In this document: positions 1 through 6,659 of the stretch, piece after piece
Layout of the letters: every line of letters begins with the position of its first letter
Position numbering within the stretch: position 1 is the first letter of the stretch
From: a virus
DNA: 28,174 nucleotides
IMG/VR virus record: IMGVR_UViG_3300050821_017097
Span: 1 to 28,174 of that record
Reading direction: 5' to 3' (one strand)
Position numbers and translations under genes: made by a program
The notes under the pieces: model-generated
Database searches by the model: none
Seen by the model: the letters and a program-made list of their open reading frames with translations, nothing else
What the model was told of the DNA's origin: nothing

Positions 1-81
1 AAAGATCGGGAAGTGAGAGGACCTCTGTTCTCGTGGAGCAGAGCGCCAGGCGGCGAGATGGGCGCGGGGCTGCACGATCAA
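1..81 (-). CDS. Partial small phage protein, 5' end only
   Basis: The minus strand stays open from a TTG at 81 (or GTG at 75) to the window edge, about 27 codons. The TTG overlaps the stop codon of the connector gene (TTGA), the coupled arrangement seen throughout this operon. The visible N-terminus (V-Q-P-R-A-H-L) matches no family I recognise. By position, the gene after a head-tail connector is often a head-closure or tail-completion protein, but that is only synteny. It is cut by the window edge and could be chance. Confidence 0.3.
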   Translation of the reverse strand, partial: MIVQPRAHLAAWRSAPREQRSSHFPIF

Positions 82-938
82 TTCGGGACCGTCCGCCGGT
101 AACTTTGGATGACTCGTTCCACCTCGGGCGGGACCTCCCAAGAACGGTAGCTGGTGGATCCGCCTGTGGACGGGAGGCCCACCGAGCCCTGATCGAGCGT
201 CCCTTTCCGTTTGTAGTTGATGGCGACTTGCTTCCTGACCGCATCGGCAATGTCCCACGGCACCTCGGGATAACCGGCTGTGTAGGTAACGGCGATGTTC
301 AGACGGCCATACCCGAAACCGTCGCCGAATGGTCCGCCCCCGATCAACACAATCGAGTCGATGGCAGGATCGATGACGTAGCCGGTTTGGATGTAATCCG
401 GGCTGGGCGCCAGCGCCAGACCGTTCAAAGTCAAAGACTGGATCGCGACGAGGGGATAATAGCGAAGCATGAGCGCGTCTTTGCCGTTGCCGTTGTAACG
501 TTCGTTGCTGTACTGCACGACGGAATTCAGCGAGCCTCGGCCTGTGCGGGTGAGCCAATACTGGCTGATGCCGGTGATGAGCGATTGCAACAGCGGATCA
601 TCGCCGTTTTTGGTGGGATCGTTCGACCCCGCATACGGACGCACCTGGTCGAGCGTGGTGAGATCGATCGGATTCGGAACCAAAAACGTAAGCGTATTGG
701 CGGAGACTCCGCCTTGAGACACCGTGACAAGAGTGGCGCCGCTAGCCGTGAGTAACTGCGCCGGGACGCTGGCAGTGAGATGCGCCGGATCCACATAGGT
801 TGTTGCAAGTGGGAGAGCACCCCAAAGGACGGTCGCGCCAGAGACGAAGCCGCTGCCGAGGACTGCGAGTGTGAGCGTATCTGCTCCCAGGCTAGCGGTA
901 GCCGGAGTCAAGCTGATGAGTTGTTGGGGGGTGGCCAT
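78..938 (-). CDS. Head-tail connector (gp6-like) with N-terminal IPT/Ig-like domain
   Basis: A 286-residue virion protein. Residues about 7-90 read as an IPT/TIG beta-sandwich (LTPATASLGADTLTLAVLGS, then GFVSGATVLW and LTASVPAQLL). Residues about 92-286 resemble the gp6-like head-tail connector family: N-terminal DQVRPYAG, two helices around DPLLQSLITGIS, a central KDALMLRYYPLVAIQSLTLNG strand region, VTYTAGYPEVPWDIADAVRKQ, and a C-terminal VERVIQSYRR. Connectors of this family form a ring under the portal. I start at the ATG at 938; the frame is open upstream to 1064, but that part is low-complexity and lacks a ribosome site. The start is preceded by an A-rich GAAACAAC leader rather than a clear Shine-Dalgarno. 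The fused IPT domain is unusual and may decorate the head-tail joint. Confidence 0.75.
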   Translation of the reverse strand: MATPQQLISLTPATASLGADTLTLAVLGSGFVSGATVLWGALPLATTYVDPAHLTASVPAQLLTASGATLVTVSQGGVSANTLTFLVPNPIDLTTLDQVRPYAGSNDPTKNGDDPLLQSLITGISQYWLTRTGRGSLNSVVQYSNERYNGNGKDALMLRYYPLVAIQSLTLNGLALAPSPDYIQTGYVIDPAIDSIVLIGGGPFGDGFGYGRLNIAVTYTAGYPEVPWDIADAVRKQVAINYKRKGTLDQGSVGLPSTGGSTSYRSWEVPPEVERVIQSYRRTVPN

Positions 939-1108
939 GTTGTTTCTGGCTTTCGTGCTTTCGGGCTTTTTTGCGGTGCGGCTAGCACTTTCTCTGCCTC
1001 GCTCCCCAGGTAGCAGTCGGAACCCAGGGAGCGACACGGCAAAGACGGCGCGGGGCGCGTCCACAGATGCCCACTCGGCGGACGCTGCCTCCCGGACCGA
1101 AACCTTAG
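939..1108. other. Intergenic spacer, connector to lipoprotein
   Basis: A 170-base gap between two minus-strand genes. The only structure I see is a 7-bp inverted repeat, CGCTCCC at 1000-1006 and GGGAGCG at 1027-1033, with a 20-base loop and no T-run. A weak mRNA hairpin is possible; no promoter was recognised. Confidence 0.4.
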
Positions 1109-1690
1109 TTACTTGCTCGCGGCGGCGTGAACCGCCAGGGCGCGAACCAGCGCAACTTTGTTTTTGGCTTGGAGCGTCTGCAACCGGGCAACGCCGGCAG
1201 CGGACATGGTATGCGGAGTGACGGCCATGGCGCTGTTCTTGATAGCCGCCGTCGAGACAGTGGTTTGTATGGAGCTCAATTGTTTGAGCAGCGTTTCCAC
1301 TGTGGGGATGAGGGTAGCGACGATTACCTGGATTGGCCCGGCCGGGAGATCGGGTACGATCACCTTTCCGAAGTCGCCCAGTGCGGTGGCAATCTTAACC
1401 TGCAGAGTGTCTGTCGTCTGAAATTCCGTGATCGAGGCATCGATCGCCACGGTGAGTTGCTGGGTGTAGAGACTGGCGGCGGCGGCATCGGGACCTGGCT
1501 GTTGACTGGCGATAAGTTCAACCGCGCCGGCGGCGGCGTTTACCACCACTTCCAAAGTGTTGAGCAGCACCGTTTCACTGGGGCCGCTGCTGGTGCCGCA
1601 ACCGGCTGATGCCAAGAGCAGAGCGCCGACGAGGCCGAGACTGCCGATGAAGGCGAGGGAACGCGCGGGGCGCGCGGTATGAGTTTGCAT
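1109..1690 (-). CDS. Predicted lipoprotein within the head operon
   Basis: 193 residues. The N-terminus is a signal peptide: basic MQTHTARPARS, hydrophobic LAFIGSLGLVGALLLASA, then GC. The lipobox is imperfect (S-A-G-C, where Leu is usual at -3). The mature part is alanine- and threonine-rich, predicted helical, with phage-neutral repeats such as LLKQLSSIQTTVSTAAIKN; no family recognised. The chosen start has a good Shine-Dalgarno (AAGGAATCAT before ATG); the frame extends upstream to 1846 but there overlaps the capsid gene and lacks a ribosome site. It sits between major capsid and connector, where virion proteins are expected, so a host-envelope lipoprotein here looks like an accessory gene, for example superinfection exclusion. 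That role is a guess. Confidence 0.65.
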   Translation of the reverse strand: MQTHTARPARSLAFIGSLGLVGALLLASAGCGTSSGPSETVLLNTLEVVVNAAAGAVELIASQQPGPDAAAASLYTQQLTVAIDASITEFQTTDTLQVKIATALGDFGKVIVPDLPAGPIQVIVATLIPTVETLLKQLSSIQTTVSTAAIKNSAMAVTPHTMSAAGVARLQTLQAKNKVALVRALAVHAAASK

Positions 1691-1717
1691 TATGATTCCT
1701 TTTTTTTGAATGGGGCA

Positions 1718-1753
1718 GGGAACTGGCCGAGCTGGTTGGCGCGGCCAGTTCCC
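1718..1753 (-). terminator. Strong hairpin between capsid and lipoprotein
   Basis: GGGAACTGGCC at 1718-1728 and GGCCAGTTCCC at 1743-1753 are perfect inverted repeats; with G1729-C1742 the stem is 12 bp with a 12-base loop. In the minus-strand transcript it begins 5 bases after the capsid stop and lies upstream of the lipoprotein ribosome site. No U-run follows it, so it may be a leaky terminator, a processing site or a 3' stabiliser of the capsid message rather than a full terminator. Confidence 0.6.
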
Positions 1754-1758
1754 GGTTG

Positions 1759-3282
1759 TTAGTTGATCGCCGCGCCGGTGATCACCGCAGTGAGTTGCGG
1801 CAAACGGTGCGCAAGGACTTCGTGAGTGTAGGTGCCGAACTCCCAACGCCGGGTGCGGATCGGATACAGCAGCGAGTAGTAATCACGCTGAGTCAAGATC
1901 TCGCGAATGTTGGTGAGTCGCGATTGCGGATAGGGATTGGTCGAGATGTCAAACAGCATGGTGCCGGGAGGTAGGCCGGGATGCAGTTTGAAGTTGATGA
2001 CTTTGCTTCCGCCCATGGTGAATTTGGACAGATAGCTCACGACCATGTTGCCGCCGATGAGCTTGCCGGATTGCGCCATATCGAGGTTGATACGGAACGC
2101 GCTGGGATTGCCGCCGCTGGTCCCGGCCAGGATCGCCGAGGATACTTTGATGAGCTGGTCCGAGGACACGTACACGTCGTCAACGGTGGCCTGGTATTGC
2201 ACCCAGAGCGATTGGAGAATGGACTCGATTTCTTTGATCGTGCCGTCGCCGTTCGGGGTAAGTTCGGCGCCGCCGAGATCGACCCAGGTCCCGCTCTGCG
2301 CGGCGATGGTCATTAAGCCATCGAACGCCAGCGGATTGGTCGAATTGTCGAGATTGAGGCCGGTGGCCGCCGCCGTCTGCCCGGAGCCGGATGGCGTGGT
2401 GGCCAGCGTATAAGTGGTGGAATTGGTGATGGCTTGGAGCTTGGCATTGGCCGTGGTGGGAGCCGAAGCATCCGTCACGTCGACATACCAGGCATAAGCG
2501 ATTGCGCCAGGGATGGGAGTACAGGTGAATTTCACCTGCAGAGAACCGCTGGCAGTTACGACAACGTTCGAAGACGGACTGACGGCGCTGATGCCGCCAT
2601 AGACCGTGGTGCTGGTGGAGTCCGCGTTGTTCCGAACCGAACTCGGAGTCAAACCCGCACTGACGGCCGCGAGTCCGCCTTGCGCGTACCAGCCGTAAGG
2701 CGTGATGGCTACCACGCGCGCCGACACGTTGACGCTGGCCGCCAAACCAGTGGCGGCGGTCACAAGCGCGGCGACCGGAGCGGCGGGAGTGCCAAGCTGC
2801 AACGAGGTGTTACCGCCAATGATCATTCCCTCTTCCGAGAGCATGATGGCGTTCAGCACCATCGTCTGGGCGTCCGCCATTGGATCGGTGAAGCCCTCGC
2901 CGGCGAATTGCCCGGTGAAGGTGGTGAACGATTCCTGGCCAAGCTCTTTATAAGCCGCCGTGTAATCCTTTTCCTGGAAGCTCAGGAAGGCGTTGCGTTG
3001 CCCTTCCGCCACGCCCGCGAAGTTGCCGGTAGCGTTCGGATTCAGGTAAGCCTTCCAGTGAGCGGCGACACCCGTTCCCGCGTTCACCGGCCCACTGCGC
3101 GGAATGCTGTTGCGCAAGGGGGTGTTGACGGGAAAGATTAGATAAGCCGGTGGCCGGAGGTCGTAGAAAACCATCCCCAGGCCGGTTGTGATGCCTTGGG
3201 TGGTAGCGTCTTTGCGCAGCTTGCCCGTGGCAGCGGCGGCGAGGGAATAATAAGTCCCCTGATCGAGATCTCTTAAACTCAT
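1759..3282 (-). CDS. Major capsid protein (HK97-fold type) with Ig-like insertion
   Basis: 507 residues. The protein forms the icosahedral shell. N-terminal (about 1-130) and C-terminal (about 335-507) parts look like a phage major capsid protein: QEKDYTAAYKELGQESFTTF with alternating alpha/beta, DVYVSSDQLIKVSSAIL, and a C-terminal YYSLLYPIRTRRWEFGTYTH. Between about 180 and 330 is a Ser/Thr/Ala-rich beta region with an Ig/FN3 look (PGAIAYAWYVDVTDAS, then TNSTTYTLATTPSG), probably a surface-exposed insertion. About 500 residues is larger than the usual 300-400. The start at 3282 is preceded by AGAGGA at 9-base spacing. It lies directly after protease/scaffold, the standard head order. Confidence 0.8.
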   Translation of the reverse strand: MSLRDLDQGTYYSLAAAATGKLRKDATTQGITTGLGMVFYDLRPPAYLIFPVNTPLRNSIPRSGPVNAGTGVAAHWKAYLNPNATGNFAGVAEGQRNAFLSFQEKDYTAAYKELGQESFTTFTGQFAGEGFTDPMADAQTMVLNAIMLSEEGMIIGGNTSLQLGTPAAPVAALVTAATGLAASVNVSARVVAITPYGWYAQGGLAAVSAGLTPSSVRNNADSTSTTVYGGISAVSPSSNVVVTASGSLQVKFTCTPIPGAIAYAWYVDVTDASAPTTANAKLQAITNSTTYTLATTPSGSGQTAAATGLNLDNSTNPLAFDGLMTIAAQSGTWVDLGGAELTPNGDGTIKEIESILQSLWVQYQATVDDVYVSSDQLIKVSSAILAGTSGGNPSAFRINLDMAQSGKLIGGNMVVSYLSKFTMGGSKVINFKLHPGLPPGTMLFDISTNPYPQSRLTNIREILTQRDYYSLLYPIRTRRWEFGTYTHEVLAHRLPQLTAVITGAAIN

Positions 3283-3351
3283 GATGTTTGTCCTCTGAAG
3301 TTGAAAAATTTTGGAAACGATTGGGCAAACTGCGCGGCCAAAAACAGAAGA

Positions 3352-3381
3352 GCCCGGCTAGGGTGCGAACCTAGACCGGGC
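3352..3381 (-). terminator. Bulged GC-rich hairpin upstream of capsid gene
   Basis: Arms 3352-3362 (GCCCGGCTAGG) and 3370-3381 (CCTAGACCGGGC) pair over 11 bp with one bulged A and a 7-base loop. In the minus-strand transcript it is followed within a few bases by CTCTTCTGTTTTTGG, a loose U-run. It lies between the protease/scaffold stop and the capsid start, where many phages place a leaky terminator or processing site to set capsid dosage. Confidence 0.6.
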
Positions 3382-3417
3382 CCTCCGCGCACGTGTGCCG
3401 AAGAAATGAAAAGCTAG

Positions 3418-3963
3418 CTACTCGCTGAGAGGTGCGCCGCGAAGCGCCTTGAAGGCCTCCCGCACTTTGGGATCGGCAGGAGCGCCGCTATTGACCGGTA
3501 CGAATCGGGGAGCTGCTGCTGCCGCACCCGCTGCCGCACCAGCCGCCGCTGTACCATCTGCCGCCGGCACGATACCGGTGTCCTCGGTTTTGTTGACCAC
3601 ACGCCCAGCGGCCGGATCAGCCTGGGCCGCCTTGGGCGGCTCCAAAGTGTTCTCCAGCTTTTCCATGAACTTCATGAATTTGTCAGTCATGGCTTCGATG
3701 ACCGTGTTGACTGCGGCGTTGGCAGACTTGTTGAAATCCGCGATCGCATCTGCGCCCACAGCTACAGCGGCTGTGGTGCCAGCCGTGCCAGCCGCCGCCT
3801 TCGCGGCTTTTTCTTCTTTGTCTTTGTCGTCGTCGCCGCCGACGCACTTGGCGCACTTATCGATCTGCGCCTGCATTTTTTCGTGATGGTCACTGGCCAT
3901 TTCTTTGGCCTTGGCCAGGTGATCAGACAAACTGGCCTTTTTTGTGAGGGTAAGTTCCGACAT
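3418..3963 (-). CDS. Possible nested scaffold from an internal start
   Basis: An in-frame ATG at 3963 begins MSELTLTKKASLSDHLAKAK. The leader AAGAGAACACAACT matches the leaders of other genes here (GGAGAACAACT before the gene at 18180). The product would be 181 residues: a helical region with CAKCVGGDDDKDKEEK, then a helix DKFMKFMEKLENTL and a Pro/Ala C-terminus ending KALRGAPLSE. Phage lambda C/Nu3 is the precedent for a scaffold nested in the 3' half of a protease gene. Seen: ATG and leader. Inferred: independent translation. Confidence 0.45.
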   Translation of the reverse strand: MSELTLTKKASLSDHLAKAKEMASDHHEKMQAQIDKCAKCVGGDDDKDKEEKAAKAAAGTAGTTAAVAVGADAIADFNKSANAAVNTVIEAMTDKFMKFMEKLENTLEPPKAAQADPAAGRVVNKTEDTGIVPAADGTAAAGAAAGAAAAAPRFVPVNSGAPADPKVREAFKALRGAPLSE

Positions 3964-5256
3964 AGTTGTGTTCTCTTTCTTTGCCGGTTCCCCGGCGGTT
4001 TGTTGGATTTTTGCCGCCGCTTTGGTAAGCAGCGACGAAGCTTTGCGAAGTGTGGAGGTGGTGGCGAAAAAGGCCCCAGCGGGCCGTGTAAGCAGCTCCT
4101 TCGTTTCTTCCTCCGCCATCGCAAGGAAGTTTTGGCATAGCTGGCCAATGAGATCGAGCAGCTCAGCGGGAACGGTGCTTTCGTCGCCTTCGCTCTCGCG
4201 TTCCATATCGGCCATGCGTTGCAGCCAGGAAAGCGCATCGATCAGCCCGGCAAATTGGGCCACATCGTACATGCCCTTTTGCACCAGATCGAGCGCGCCT
4301 TTGACGAGCCGGATCCCATCGAGTGCTTTGTTGGCATCCTCGCTCTCGGTATCGATGCCGTGTTTCTTGGCCGCCGCCTTGATGCGTTTGAGCACGCCGG
4401 CCTTCTCGTCTTCGGGAATGCCTTCCGTTTGTCCGAAGCGGGCGAGCGCATTCTGTATGTGCGTTTTGGTCTTCTCGTCGTCGCCCGGAAACTCGATGGG
4501 CAGCTTCCAGGTGGAGGGATCGTCTTTGTCGCCCACAAAGGCGAAGCACTTGGGCGGCAGCTCCACACCGTCAACGCTTTTGGTTTTCGCTTCGCCCTTC
4601 ACGAAGTCGCTTACGGCCTTGCGGACGATTTCCGTGATTTCCTCCCGCGTGGCCGGTGTCGCCGTCGCCGCAGCTTTGTCGAAATGGGCGTTGATCGCCG
4701 CGCGCAAGTCAGTGAACACCGGCGCTTTCTGCAGCGTTGCTACGAATTCCGGTACAGGCTCGGAGCGCACTTTGCGCATCTCGACCTCGCCATTGGCGCG
4801 GATAAAAGCGAAGTGGCAAACGCCCAGCGCCGGGTTATCCACCAGCGAGACTTCACTCGGATCGGCCGTGTAACGGCCCTCCGCATCCGGTCCCTTCACA
4901 TAGCGGCCACCCTGCGAGAAACCGGTGAGTACGGAGTCCTCGACATCCTTCCAGGCCGCGTCCTCGGTGACCTTATAGCCCATCCAGATTTCTTTGTCGG
5001 TGTCGCGGAACTCCAGGCCTACGCCCTTGCCCACGACCCGCATCTGGTGCATGTATCTGAGGTTGCCCACAGACTTGCCATCCGTCGCCTTGACGAACTC
5101 GGCCGACCAGGCCTTGTAATAGGGGACTGTCGATTCGTAATCGCAGATCTCGCCGCCCTTGTCTTTGACCTCGGCGGTGACGATGCCCCACACCTCGCGC
5201 TTGGCCACATCGACTTTGGCGAACGGAATGAATTTCTTAAATGTTTGTTCTGGCAT
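3418..5256 (-). CDS. Prohead protease (XkdF/S78-like) fused to scaffold
   Basis: 612 residues. Residues about 1-165 resemble a head maturation protease that trims scaffold and capsid. Candidate catalytic His70 is in YMHQM and Ser114 in LTGFSQGG, and the hallmark EVSLVDNPA strand follows. Residues about 225-310 match a small domain often fused to phage proteases (ELPPKCFAFVGDKDDPS, then IQNALARFGQT and KAGVLKRIKAAAKKHGI; DUF6582-like). The rest is helical, Ala/Lys-rich scaffold with an acidic-basic stretch and a C-terminal Ala/Pro tail. I start at the ATG at 5256 because AGAGGATTT precedes it; the frame is open to 5334 but that adds a non-conserved leader. A second start inside the gene may give free scaffold (see 3418-3963). 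Confidence 0.75.
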   Translation of the reverse strand: MPEQTFKKFIPFAKVDVAKREVWGIVTAEVKDKGGEICDYESTVPYYKAWSAEFVKATDGKSVGNLRYMHQMRVVGKGVGLEFRDTDKEIWMGYKVTEDAAWKDVEDSVLTGFSQGGRYVKGPDAEGRYTADPSEVSLVDNPALGVCHFAFIRANGEVEMRKVRSEPVPEFVATLQKAPVFTDLRAAINAHFDKAAATATPATREEITEIVRKAVSDFVKGEAKTKSVDGVELPPKCFAFVGDKDDPSTWKLPIEFPGDDEKTKTHIQNALARFGQTEGIPEDEKAGVLKRIKAAAKKHGIDTESEDANKALDGIRLVKGALDLVQKGMYDVAQFAGLIDALSWLQRMADMERESEGDESTVPAELLDLIGQLCQNFLAMAEEETKELLTRPAGAFFATTSTLRKASSLLTKAAAKIQQTAGEPAKKENTTMSELTLTKKASLSDHLAKAKEMASDHHEKMQAQIDKCAKCVGGDDDKDKEEKAAKAAAGTAGTTAAVAVGADAIADFNKSANAAVNTVIEAMTDKFMKFMEKLENTLEPPKAAQADPAAGRVVNKTEDTGIVPAADGTAAAGAAAGAAAAAPRFVPVNSGAPADPKVREAFKALRGAPLSE

Positions 5257-5468
5257 AAATCCTCTAGAGAAATAAAGTTGGTGGTATCGCGCTGATACCG
5301 TTGGAAAATGCGAAGGCGTTCGTAACGCCATCACTGCCGGTAATTTGTCGAGGCTTGTAGCGCGGAGGGAGCGCGGCTAATATCAAGGAAGCCGACACTT
5401 TTGCTAGAAAGTGTGAAAACGTGGCCCCGTCTGGCCAGCGTTCTCGTTCCCCCAAGTAAGAGCCACAA
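5257..5468. promoter_or_regulatory. Divergent regulatory region with three small hairpins
   Basis: This 212-base gap separates the minus-strand protease gene from the plus-strand cassette. It holds three perfect short inverted repeats: GGTATC/GATACC (5283-5288/5294-5299), GGCGTT/AACGCC (5315-5320/5324-5329) and ACACTTT/AAAGTGT (5395-5401/5408-5414). Such clustering suggests operators or transcript-end structures at a cassette boundary. I do not see a convincing -35/-10 pair. Confidence 0.4.
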
Positions 5469-5687
5469 ATGGAGAGCACCTCCGACGAACGAACCGCCAA
5501 CAATACGGTGAGGCACCAATACCGTTTGCTGAGCGACGAAGAAAAAGCTCAAGTGACTGAGCTGAAAGACAAAGGCCTCGACTTCATCGAGACCTGCAAT
5601 CGGATCGGCAAAAGCCGCGAGCTGGACCTCGCCATCGTGAAGATGGAAGAGGCTGTCATGTGGTCGGTGAAGGCAGTAACAAAATGA
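5469..5687 (+). CDS. acb2: Acb2-like anti-CBASS cyclic-oligonucleotide sponge
   Basis: 72 residues, the usual size for Acb2 (T4 Vs.4 and relatives). These small helical phage proteins assemble as hexamers and sequester cyclic di- and trinucleotides made by CBASS immunity. The C-terminal helix, SRELDLAIVKMEEAVMWSVK, follows the family hallmark SRE-x-SLA-x-TKLEEA-x-MWA closely. The N-terminal YRLLSDEEKAQVTELKDKG also fits, with Tyr18 and Lys33 spaced as are the Tyr and Lys reported, as I recall, to bind cGAMP in Pseudomonas phage Acb2. It opens a plus-strand cassette inside a minus-strand head operon, as expected for an anti-defence moron. The Shine-Dalgarno is weak (AAGAG). Family call is from pattern memory; ligand preference is unknown. 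Confidence 0.7.
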   Translation: MESTSDERTANNTVRHQYRLLSDEEKAQVTELKDKGLDFIETCNRIGKSRELDLAIVKMEEAVMWSVKAVTK

Positions 5688-5971
5688 TGAAGGACCTTTT
5701 TTCCAACCTTTTTTCACACTTGCTGTTTTGGCAAGGCTTTGTAGTCGGTGCGTCCTTTATAGTGGGCGGCTGCGGTAGCTGGCACTTTACACGATCCTGG
5801 GCCCGGCGCAGAGCGATCCACCGGCTTCTGTCACACGGACAGATCAGCGTCAACGAAGCGCGCACGCTGCTCCAAATTGATCGGACGCTCCGCTTCTACC
5901 AATCGGTGGATCCGGTCGAGCCACCCAAAGACGTCAAAGTTTGCACGTCCTTTCCTCCCGAAACGCAGTAG
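5684..5971 (+). CDS. Small single-pass membrane protein
   Basis: 95 residues, unknown family. The ATG at 5684 overlaps the stop of the Acb2-like gene (ATGA), so translation is probably coupled; an ATG at 5660 in the same frame would overlap more. After a short head (MMKDLFSNLFSH) there is one hydrophobic segment, about residues 13-31 (LLFWQGFVVGASFIVGGCG). A basic stretch, RSWARRRAIHRLLSHGQ, then places the C-terminus in the cytoplasm by the positive-inside rule. ISVNEARTLLQIDRTL may form a helix. Being co-transcribed with an anti-defence gene makes it a candidate accessory or anti-defence protein, but no function is seen in the sequence. Confidence 0.6.
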   Translation: MMKDLFSNLFSHLLFWQGFVVGASFIVGGCGSWHFTRSWARRRAIHRLLSHGQISVNEARTLLQIDRTLRFYQSVDPVEPPKDVKVCTSFPPETQ

Positions 5972-5980
5972 CCTTAGGAA

Positions 5981-6325
5981 GTGAACCTCGGCTCCGGCAA
6001 ACTAAAATTCCGGTTCAATGAAGGAGAGCCATGGACCGAGGTAGACGTCACTTCGATCGACATCAAGCTCCCTCCGCACTGCCCGTGGTGCCTAGAGCCA
6101 ATCCTGCCCGGTGAGCCGGTGCTGCCCTGTGTCCGCGATGGTCTGCCGTGCGATTACCACGAAGAATGCATGATTCGCGCGGGGTTCGGCTCGGTCGCCC
6201 ACCAGTTGAAAGTTTGTTCCTGTTTCCTGCCCGGTGCCGAGGCCCACGAAGATCCGCCCGACATGTCCAAACGCGCGGCGGCGAAGCTCGCTTTCGATTA
6301 CTTCACGTTGCAGTATGAGCGCTGA
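5981..6325 (+). CDS. Cys-rich (RING/zinc-ribbon-like) small protein
   Basis: 114 residues from a GTG at 5981; AGGA lies only one base upstream, so the start is unsure, but no other in-frame start exists before the conserved part. CPWC at residues 34-37, then PCVRDGLPCDYHEEC and a later CSC form a plausible two-zinc knuckle set (C-x2-C, C-x6-C, H-x2-C), like a treble clef or RING. The N-terminus (GKLKFRFNEGEPWTEVDV) is beta-rich. It is third in the plus-strand cassette, 9 bases after the membrane-protein gene, and ends 11 bases before a convergent minus-strand gene. Function unknown; the zinc cluster suggests nucleic-acid or protein binding. Confidence 0.6.
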   Translation: MNLGSGKLKFRFNEGEPWTEVDVTSIDIKLPPHCPWCLEPILPGEPVLPCVRDGLPCDYHEECMIRAGFGSVAHQLKVCSCFLPGAEAHEDPPDMSKRAAAKLAFDYFTLQYER

Positions 6326-6336
6326 ATGGAAATGAA

Positions 6337-6558
6337 CTAATGTTTGGCTTCCACTTTCACCCGCTCCCGTTCACCATCGGGTTTGGCCTCGGCTGGCTCT
6401 GCTATGGGATCTTCGCCTTCTTCCACCGGCGGCGGAAAATCGGCAAGCTCTAGGAGTAGCAGTTCGAAGAGTCGCTCCTGCAATAGGTGTTCGAAGTCAG
6501 ACGGACGTTCCGCCTGATTCAGCTCTCCGACAGTTCCAGAGTTAATCGCTTGTGTCAT
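6337..6558 (-). CDS. Small acidic hypothetical protein
   Basis: 73 residues starting MTQAINSGTVGEL. The middle (SDFEHLLQERLFELLLLELAD) is a strong amphipathic/leucine helix; the tail is acidic with Pro/Glu (PPPVEEGEDPIAEPAEAKPD). The frame is open to an ATG at 6657, but that stretch contains an inverted repeat and low-complexity codons with no ribosome site, whereas AAGG precedes the ATG at 6558. It follows the glycosyltransferase gene. Unknown family; a helical protein-protein adapter is conceivable. Confidence 0.5.
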   Translation of the reverse strand: MTQAINSGTVGELNQAERPSDFEHLLQERLFELLLLELADFPPPVEEGEDPIAEPAEAKPDGERERVKVEAKH

Positions 6559-6608
6559 AGACCTTGCAGAGCGTAGCCGACCCTCGCCTCTCTGCGATTC
6601 CCCTTCTA

Positions 6609-6636
6609 ACGGCGGGCTTACCACAGTTTCCGCCGT
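6609..6636 (-). terminator. Hairpin after the glycosyltransferase gene
   Basis: ACGGCGG (6609-6615) and CCGCCGT (6630-6636) are perfect 7-bp inverted repeats, 9 of 10 if the flanks are included, with a 14-base loop. In the minus-strand transcript it begins 24 bases past the glycosyltransferase stop. No U-run follows. The hairpin argues that 6559-6659 is untranslated. Confidence 0.45.
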
Positions 6637-6659
6637 AGGAAATCCCCGCGCCGCCATTG

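Noticed and set aside
3352-3390. A tRNA-like T-arm (GGTTCGCACC on the minus strand) near the hairpin
   Set aside because: No D-arm, anticodon arm or acceptor stem pairs around it; the stem is better explained as a hairpin.
3944-5295. Long open frames on the plus strand opposite the protease/scaffold gene
   Set aside because: Their codons are the complement of a well-supported phage gene; the protein sequences are low-complexity with no motif and no ribosome site.
6559-6657. Upstream extension of the small acidic gene to ATG 6657
   Set aside because: Contains an inverted repeat, lacks a ribosome site, and sits two bases after the previous stop; the shorter start is favoured.
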